Part shown: positions 7,341-10,617 of the stretch, piece after piece
How positions within the stretch are numbered: position 1 is the stretch's first letter
How the letters are laid out: every line of letters starts with the position of its first letter
Source of the DNA: Prevotella sp.
GTDB lineage: Bacteria > Bacteroidota > Bacteroidia > Bacteroidales > Dysgonomonadaceae
Length of the DNA stretch: 10,617 nt
Assembly (NCBI GenBank): GCA_031260865.1
Contig: JAISKQ010000112.1
Span: 1-10,617 of the forward strand
Direction of reading: 5' to 3'
Position numbers and translations under genes: made by a program
The notes under the pieces: generated by a model
Seen by the model: the letters and a program-made list of their open reading frames with translations, nothing else
Database searches by the model: none
Told to the model about the DNA's origin: nothing

Positions 7341-7392
7341 AACGCTGTCTGAAAGACAGGACTTCTGAAAACTGTTACTTTTGTCACTTTTT
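7341..7392 (+). repeat. 52-bp direct duplication, copy 1
   Basis: This segment matches 7838-7889 over 52 bp with two mismatches. It begins AACGCTGTCTGAAAGACAGG, which contains a small hairpin CTGTCT/AGACAG, and ends in a TGTTAC-family repeat. The two copies enclose about 445 bp that include the palindromic element. Confidence 0.8.
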
Positions 7393-7595
7393 TTGAGTTA
7401 TGAGTAGTAAGTAATGAGTTTTGAGTAATGAGTGATAGCATGCTAGTAAACTTGAATTCTTGAACTCTAGGTCTCTAAAAACTGTTACTTTTGTCACCTT
7501 TTTAAGTTTTAAGAGCCTGTTTGAATTTTATTTGGTTCTATTACATTATACGAATGCGTCATCGCGGTCTTGTCGAGCGTCAGCCAACGCCGTTT

Positions 7596-7738
7596 ACTTC
7601 ATGGACGGGGCACCCGCCAGGCGAAAAAGGCGTAAAACGAAAACGTGTTTGAGCTTATCCGCCGATTCGGATATAACAGCGTTTGAAGCGAGTTTTTTCG
7701 TTTAGCCTTTAAGCCCGTGGCGGGTCGTCCTATGAAGT
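7596..7738. repeat. GC-richer nested palindromic element, about 143 bp (MITE/REP-like)
   Basis: Imperfect terminal inverted repeats begin ACTTCATGGACG at 7596 and end CGTCCTATGAAGT at 7738, each followed inward by ACCCGCC or its complement. Inside them a second arm pair (7626-7643 with 7693-7710, AAAGGC...ACGAAAA type) and a central hairpin TATCCG/CGGATA (7656-7661, 7668-7673) form a nested foldback. No transposase is present. The composition is clearly richer in GC than the flanks, and it resembles a non-autonomous dispersed element. Confidence 0.65.
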
Positions 7739-7757
7739 GGTCGTTAAAGCGTTTTTG

Positions 7758-7787
7758 CTTCCTTTTGCGGCTTTGGGCAAAAGGAAG
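7758..7787. repeat. 11-bp perfect hairpin
   Basis: CTTCCTTTTGC (7758-7768) and GCAAAAGGAAG (7777-7787) form a perfect stem with an 8-nt loop, 20 bp beyond the palindromic element. It may be part of the same mobile or dispersed unit. No U-tract follows on the plus strand; upstream bases GTTTTTG would give only a weak tract on the minus strand. Confidence 0.6.
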
Positions 7788-7837
7788 GCAAGCAATCTGT
7801 TATTGCGCGCAGGAAAAATAGACGACAAAGAAGAACC

Positions 7838-7889
7838 AACGCTGTCTAAAAGACAGGACTTCTGAAAACTGTTACTTTTGTTACTTTTT
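7838..7889 (+). repeat. 52-bp direct duplication, copy 2
   Basis: This is the second copy of the segment at 7341-7392. The differences are G to A in the hairpin loop and C to T in the GTCAC/GTTAC half-site. The CTGTCT/AGACAG stem is fully kept. Confidence 0.8.
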
Positions 7890-8043
7890 AGAACTCTAGT
7901 AAACTTGAAATCCAGTAAACTATTTACTTAAAACTGTTACCTTTGTTACCTTTGTTACCTTTTGAGTTTACAAGATTTCTAGCATGTTAGTAAACTTGAA
8001 CTATAGTAAACTGAAGAACTACTTACTACTGTTGATTGAAAAG

Positions 8044-8093
8044 TGTTACGTTTGTCACCTTTTTTATGTTACAATTTTAAGACTGTATCGTTA
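8044..8093 (+). promoter_or_regulatory. Candidate promoter(s) of the ECF sigma operon
   Basis: Two alternatives are visible. The last TGTTAC-family repeat gives an exact -7-type TACGTTTG (8047-8054) but no TTTG at the -33 position; it would leave a leader of about 40 nt. The other is an ECF-like pair, TGTTACA (8067-8073) and TATCGTTA (8086-8093) with CGT 15 bp downstream of the first box, which would fit autoregulation but starts transcription only a few bases before the ATG. Neither is strong. Confidence 0.3.
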
Positions 8094-8102
8094 TCTATAT
8101 AA

Positions 8103-8606
8103 ATGGAGCTAGAAAAATTTAAATCGGTTGTATTGCCTCTACGCGAAAAGCTGCAGGGTTTTGCCAGAAGCATGTTAACGAATGATGTCGATGCTGAAGA
8201 TGCCGTTCAGGAGACTTTTTTGAGGCTTTGGAATGTGCGGGCGCAATTAGACAATCATCCAAATACTGGAGGATTCGCGATGCAAACACTGAAAAATATA
8301 TGTATTGACAAGTTGAGGGCGGAGAAATATAATCTTTCGCTGGATAATGTGATTCTTGCTGAAAGTACGATAACTCCATACACATATACCGAGCAGCAGG
8401 ATAACGTTACAGTCATCCGAAAGATTATCGACTCTTTGCCCGAAACACAACGGAGAATCATGCTGATGCGTGATGTGGAGGGATACGAGCTGACGGAAAT
8501 AGCCGATATTATGTGCACGGAACAGAGCACGGTGAGAGTAAACCTTTCCAGAGCGCGGAAAGCAGTCCGAGATAAGTTTATAAATATCAATAAAACAATG
8601 CGGTAG
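8103..8606 (+). CDS. ECF-type RNA polymerase sigma factor (sigma-70 family)
   Basis: 167 residues, normal length for an ECF factor. Region 2 spans about residues 10-76, with the family pattern DAEDAVQETFLRLW and a following KNICIDKLRAEK helix. Region 4 spans about 105-158 (SLPETQRRIMLMRDVEGYELTEIADIM, then the recognition helix EQSTVRVNLSRARKAVRDKF). There is no region 1 or 3, as expected. It should bind core RNA polymerase and direct it to a small regulon, probably including its own operon. The start MELEKFK matches the usual Bacteroidales N-terminus, and no alternative ATG precedes region 2. It is the first gene of a four-gene operon, and the next ORF begins 1 bp after its stop codon. ECF groups in Bacteroidales are many, and the signal is not evident. 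Confidence 0.95.
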   Translation: MELEKFKSVVLPLREKLQGFARSMLTNDVDAEDAVQETFLRLWNVRAQLDNHPNTGGFAMQTLKNICIDKLRAEKYNLSLDNVILAESTITPYTYTEQQDNVTVIRKIIDSLPETQRRIMLMRDVEGYELTEIADIMCTEQSTVRVNLSRARKAVRDKFININKTMR

Positions 8607-8607
8607 A

Positions 8608-9039
8608 ATGGAAAATATAGATAAATTATTAGAAAAGTATTTTGAAGGCGAAACAACCTTAAAGGAAGAATCCATCCTTCGAAGTTATTTCAGGCAAACG
8701 GATATTGAAGAGAGGTATAAGTTATATGCTCCGATGTTCAACTTCTTTGCGGAAGAAAGGAACGGGAACGAAAACGCGACTGAAAAGAAACGGAAGAAGA
8801 TACCGCTTTACGTGTGGGCGGCAATAGCGGCAAGTCTGTTACTTGTAGTGTGCCTGAAATCTTTTTACCATACATCGGTAATCGAGGGAGAGAAGACGCT
8901 TGTGTATATCGACGGCAAAGAAATCACCGATAGCCGGACTATCAATCTGGAAGCCCTCAACTCGATACAAAACATATCGGATATTGATGAAGATATAGTC
9001 AGTTCCCAGATAGGAATATTAGATTCTTTTACCGAATAA
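8608..9039 (+). CDS. Single-pass membrane protein, putative anti-sigma partner
   Basis: 143 residues. The N-terminal 60 residues are hydrophilic and helical (IDKLLEKYFEGETTLKEESI, a pattern common in small Bacteroidota proteins encoded next to ECF factors). A basic stretch EKKRKK precedes one membrane segment at about 65-84 (PLYVWAAIAASLLLVVCL). By the positive-inside rule the N-terminus is cytoplasmic and the last 55 residues (VYIDGKEITD, then an acidic end) are periplasmic. That topology and the 1-bp spacing from the sigma gene suggest an anti-sigma factor. The usual zinc-binding HxxxCxxC anti-sigma motif is absent, so the role is inferred from position and topology only. The gene is 12 bp upstream of the next ORF. 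Confidence 0.8.
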   Translation: MENIDKLLEKYFEGETTLKEESILRSYFRQTDIEERYKLYAPMFNFFAEERNGNENATEKKRKKIPLYVWAAIAASLLLVVCLKSFYHTSVIEGEKTLVYIDGKEITDSRTINLEALNSIQNISDIDEDIVSSQIGILDSFTE

Positions 9040-9051
9040 AAAAATAAGACG

Positions 9052-9537
9052 ATGAAATATAAACTATTCATATTATTCTGCCTGATACAGACCATATCTG
9101 TATCCGCTTTTGCTCAGGATCACCTAAAGGTAAAAGACATATTCGATAAGTACGGAAAGCAGGAAGGTTCTGTTTTGGTGCAGCTATCCTCCGATGTATT
9201 ATCACAAGGAAGCAATATAACTTTCTACAAAAGCCTTATCATGGATAATAACATCGCGCGGGAGAGGGATGTGCTGAATCTGTTGAAACCTGATATTGAG
9301 ATGAATTCCATTATTTCGGAAGTTAATAAAAACGGGAAGATAGAATCCGGAACCTATTATGTAGGGAAAGGCAAGTCGGAAAAGAGCAGTGAATTTATCC
9401 TTTACAGGAATAAAGCGGATAAAATAACCATCGTTTACCTGAAAGGGAATTTCCCTCCGGCAAAATTAGATTCGGAGTTAAAGAAATTGAAAGACCTTTT
9501 TATATATGTGAATAACAAACGTTTAAAAATACAATAA
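9052..9537 (+). CDS. Small secreted protein, DUF4252/DUF6108-like
   Basis: 161 residues with a clear Sec signal peptide, cleaved after about residue 22 (ending SAFAQ, mature DHLKVKDIFDKYGKQEGSV). There is no lipobox cysteine, so it is probably soluble in the periplasm. The pattern of an N-terminal helix FDKYGKQEGSVLVQLSSDVL, then mixed alpha/beta segments ending in KITIVYLKGNF and a helix DSELKKLKDLF, resembles small proteins often encoded behind ECF sigma genes in Bacteroides (DUF4252 or DUF6108). The exact family cannot be settled by eye, and no catalytic motif is visible. Its place between a putative membrane anti-sigma protein and an outer-membrane protein suggests a part in envelope sensing or homeostasis. 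Confidence 0.75.
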   Translation: MKYKLFILFCLIQTISVSAFAQDHLKVKDIFDKYGKQEGSVLVQLSSDVLSQGSNITFYKSLIMDNNIARERDVLNLLKPDIEMNSIISEVNKNGKIESGTYYVGKGKSEKSSEFILYRNKADKITIVYLKGNFPPAKLDSELKKLKDLFIYVNNKRLKIQ

Positions 9538-9540
9538 AAT

Positions 9541-9618
9541 ATGAAACGAAGCATGATTTTTGTCAAATCACCAAAGTCCATGATAATAAAAATCATGCGA
9601 GTTCCATATGGCAACTAA
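9541..9618 (+). other. Intergenic hairpin with overlapping 25-codon ORF
   Basis: An 11-bp perfect inverted repeat, GCATGATTTTT (9551-9561) and AAAAATCATGC (9588-9598), spans a 26-nt loop in the 99-bp gap between the secreted-protein gene and the beta-barrel gene. The same DNA can be read as a 25-codon ORF from ATG 9541 to TAA 9618 (MKRSMIFVKSPKSMIIKIM, then RVPYGN). The gap is much longer than the 1 and 12 bp elsewhere in the operon. The hairpin may tune expression of the last gene; whether the short ORF is translated is unclear. Confidence 0.45.
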
Positions 9619-9636
9619 AATCAAAATTATTATCAT

Positions 9637-10470
9637 ATGAAAAAGACCATTATCCTACTCGCTTTCAGCTTCCTTGTGTTATCTGCTAACGCGCATAATT
9701 CCAATTGTTTGCAAGATACAATAGTGAAAACGATAAATGTCGTTATCGAACGAAATCCCGAAACAGGGAATATTGATACATTAAGGACAGAAACCCAATC
9801 GCTTATCCCCGAAAAGCAGGACGAAAGTAATATCCTGATGGGCGGTTCGTCATATAATTTTATCTTTTCATGGAAGAAGAAAAAACATCTAAACCCACAT
9901 TGGGCAGGATTGGGCATGGGATTCATGAATTATAGCGATATTCCCAACGGCGGTTTGAAAATAAGCGAATCGCATAATTTTACGGTCAACCTGATTGACT
10001 TCCACAAACAATTAGGCAGATCAAATTGGCTTATAGTCAGTGGTATAGGCACAGAATGGTCTCGCTATCACTTTGACGAAAATGCCGCGTTGACCAAGAT
10101 TGATAAAACGGCAGTCTTCCAACCGGCTCCGGATGGCATCAATTACAAATCTACAAAGTTGCTGGCATATTATGTGACTATACCCCTGTTGCTTGAATAT
10201 CAAACTTCCGGCTTTCACATATCAGGCGGGATCGTAGGCTTCTTTAAGTATTACTCCAAGTCGCAAGTGAAGTATAACGTTGATAATGAAAAGATTGTAA
10301 AGAATATGGGACGCGACCTCAATATTCGCCCTGTGGATATGAAACTCAGGTTGCAGGTGGGTATCAGGGACGTCAGCGTTTATGGCTATTATTCGCCCTT
10401 TTCGATGTTCGACAAAGATAAAGGACCTGACATGAAAACATATATGATAGGCGTAATGGTCGGATTCTGA
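9637..10470 (+). CDS. Outer-membrane beta-barrel protein (porin/PorT-like)
   Basis: 277 residues with a Sec signal peptide, cleaved after about residue 19 (FLVLSANA, then HNSN). Residues 20-65 are a polar linker (INVVIERNPETGNIDTLRTE). From about 65 onward, alternating polar and hydrophobic strands with aromatic girdles appear: HWAGLGMGFMNYS, HNFTVNLIDFHKQL, WLIVSGIGTEWSRYHFD, LLAYYVTIPLLLEYQ, FHISGGIVGFFKYYS, MKLRLQVGIRDVSVYGYYS. The chain ends YMIGVMVGF, with the terminal Phe expected for BamA-dependent insertion. This fits the small 8-10-stranded barrels of the Bacteroidota beta-barrel families. It closes the ECF operon and is the likely outer-membrane effector or target of that response. 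No ligand is evident. Confidence 0.85.
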   Translation: MKKTIILLAFSFLVLSANAHNSNCLQDTIVKTINVVIERNPETGNIDTLRTETQSLIPEKQDESNILMGGSSYNFIFSWKKKKHLNPHWAGLGMGFMNYSDIPNGGLKISESHNFTVNLIDFHKQLGRSNWLIVSGIGTEWSRYHFDENAALTKIDKTAVFQPAPDGINYKSTKLLAYYVTIPLLLEYQTSGFHISGGIVGFFKYYSKSQVKYNVDNEKIVKNMGRDLNIRPVDMKLRLQVGIRDVSVYGYYSPFSMFDKDKGPDMKTYMIGVMVGF

Positions 10471-10478
10471 GAAGCTAA

Positions 10479-10504
10479 GGGCTGCCCTATTTTTCGGACA
10501 GCCC
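10479..10504 (+). terminator. Terminator hairpin after the ECF operon (shared with converging gene)
   Basis: Stem GGGCTGCCC (10479-10487) pairs with GGACAGCCC (10496-10504) with one C-A mismatch and an 8-nt T-rich loop, starting 9 bp after the beta-barrel stop codon. The following plus-strand bases (ATCTCTTCTTTTAG) are T-rich but broken. It sits between convergent genes, so it may serve both. The stem is a near copy of the susCD terminator at 1324-1351. Confidence 0.65.
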
Positions 10505-10539
10505 ATCTCTTCTTTTAGTCGCTCAGATGAAAATCCGAC

Positions 10540-10617
10540 TTATTTGTTTTCTCCAAAGATACTACCGTAACGATGGTACTCGTATGCGATACTTTGTTCT
10601 TTCAGGTAATTCAATAG
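10540..10617 (-). CDS. C-terminal end of an unrecognised protein, cut by window edge
   Basis: Only the last 25 codons are present, reading LLNYLKEQSIAYEYHRYGS and then IFGENK, followed by TAA at 10540-10542. The frame is open to the window edge, the composition is protein-like, and it lies correctly behind the convergent hairpin. Too little is visible to assign a family. Confidence 0.6.
   Translation of the reverse strand, partial: LLNYLKEQSIAYEYHRYGSIFGENK

Larger units (their letters stand above)
7019..8000 (+). repeat. Four-copy interspersed TAGTAAACTTGAA repeat
   Basis: The exact 13-mer TAGTAAACTTGAA occurs at 7019-7031, 7444-7456, 7897-7909 and 7988-8000. Three copies lie 27-39 bp upstream of a TGTTAC-family copy (7051, 7483, 7935) and the fourth 44 bp upstream of the last copy (8044), so the two motifs seem to travel together as one larger degenerate unit. 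Confidence 0.65.
7051..8065 (+). repeat. Seven-copy interspersed TGTTACTTTTGTCAC repeat
   Basis: Copies in the same orientation lie at 7051-7071, 7200-7227, 7373-7394, 7483-7503, 7870-7889, 7935-7964 and 8044-8065. Most are preceded by AAAAC, and most run into a T-tract. The core is a 9-bp unit GTTACTTTT, or a variant such as GTCACTTTT or GTTACCTTT, present two or three times in tandem. Spacing between copies is irregular (about 65 to 390 bp). Every copy contains an exact TAnnTTTG (TACTTTTG, TACCTTTG or TACGTTTG), the Bacteroides -7 promoter pattern. Confidence 0.8.
6255..8102. other. 1.85-kb repeat-rich non-coding region between divergent operons
   Basis: No convincing protein gene or tRNA is visible on either strand. 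From left to right it contains the susC leader and promoter (6255-6483), a hairpin-rich stretch (about 6530-6830), AT-rich DNA with small hairpins, and then from about 6960 interspersed short repeats (TGTTACTTTTGTCAC and TAGTAAACTTGAA families). A GC-richer palindromic element lies at 7596-7738, a hairpin at 7758-7787, and further repeats run up to the ECF sigma start at 8103. Short open frames here, for example 7460-7705 plus and 6477-6719 minus, run through the palindromes and have no family features. Confidence 0.75.

Noticed and set aside
7460..7705. Open frame of 81 codons on the plus strand
   Set aside because: It reads straight through a TGTTAC repeat and the palindromic element, has no family features, and its open length comes from the repeat composition.
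7051..8065. CRISPR array
   Set aside because: The repeats are short, differ from each other and are spaced irregularly from about 65 to 390 bp. There are no unique spacers of constant length and no cas gene in view.
8247..8675. Long open frames on the minus strand opposite the sigma gene (for example 8247-8675)
   Set aside because: They are antisense shadows of a clear ECF sigma gene with intact regions 2 and 4.

Overview
The window looks like a chromosomal segment from a member of the Bacteroidales (phylum Bacteroidota). The evidence is a SusC/SusD outer-membrane transporter pair, an EF-G paralogue of the Bacteroides EF-G2 type, a CSDD surface-lipoprotein signal, A-rich leaders without clear Shine-Dalgarno sites, and matches to the Bacteroides promoter pattern TTTG/TAnnTTTG. 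The genus cannot be fixed from the sequence.

Layout. Bases 1-1007 (minus) hold the N-terminal part of an EF-G2-like factor that runs off the left edge. Bases 1008-1387 are intergenic: a weak promoter candidate for EF-G2, a short possible gene remnant and a strong minus-strand terminator. Bases 1388-6254 (minus) are a susC-susD operon transcribed toward EF-G2, with a good candidate promoter near 6454-6483 and a leader of about 190 nt. Bases 6255-8102 are about 1.85 kb without a convincing gene but packed with repeats: a 23-bp inverted repeat forming a long hairpin, seven copies of a TGTTACTTTTGTCAC-like motif, a 52-bp direct duplication, a GC-richer nested palindrome of about 143 bp, and several smaller hairpins. 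Bases 8103-10470 (plus) are a four-gene operon: ECF sigma factor, single-pass membrane protein (possible anti-sigma partner), secreted small protein of the DUF4252/DUF6108 kind, and outer-membrane beta-barrel protein. A second copy of the terminator hairpin follows. Bases 10540-10617 are the C-terminal end of an unrecognised minus-strand gene.

How it works together. The SusC/SusD pair should import an oligomeric nutrient through the outer membrane with TonB energy. No enzyme, sensor or sigma/anti-sigma pair specific to it is visible, so the substrate is unknown. The ECF operon looks like a self-contained envelope-response unit. SusC lacks the extra N-terminal signalling (STN) domain that would link it to a sigma/anti-sigma pair, so I see no evidence that the two operons are coupled, although they share the repeat-rich divergent intergenic region. 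The parts most worth a second look are that region and the substituted GTPase residues of the EF-G paralogue.
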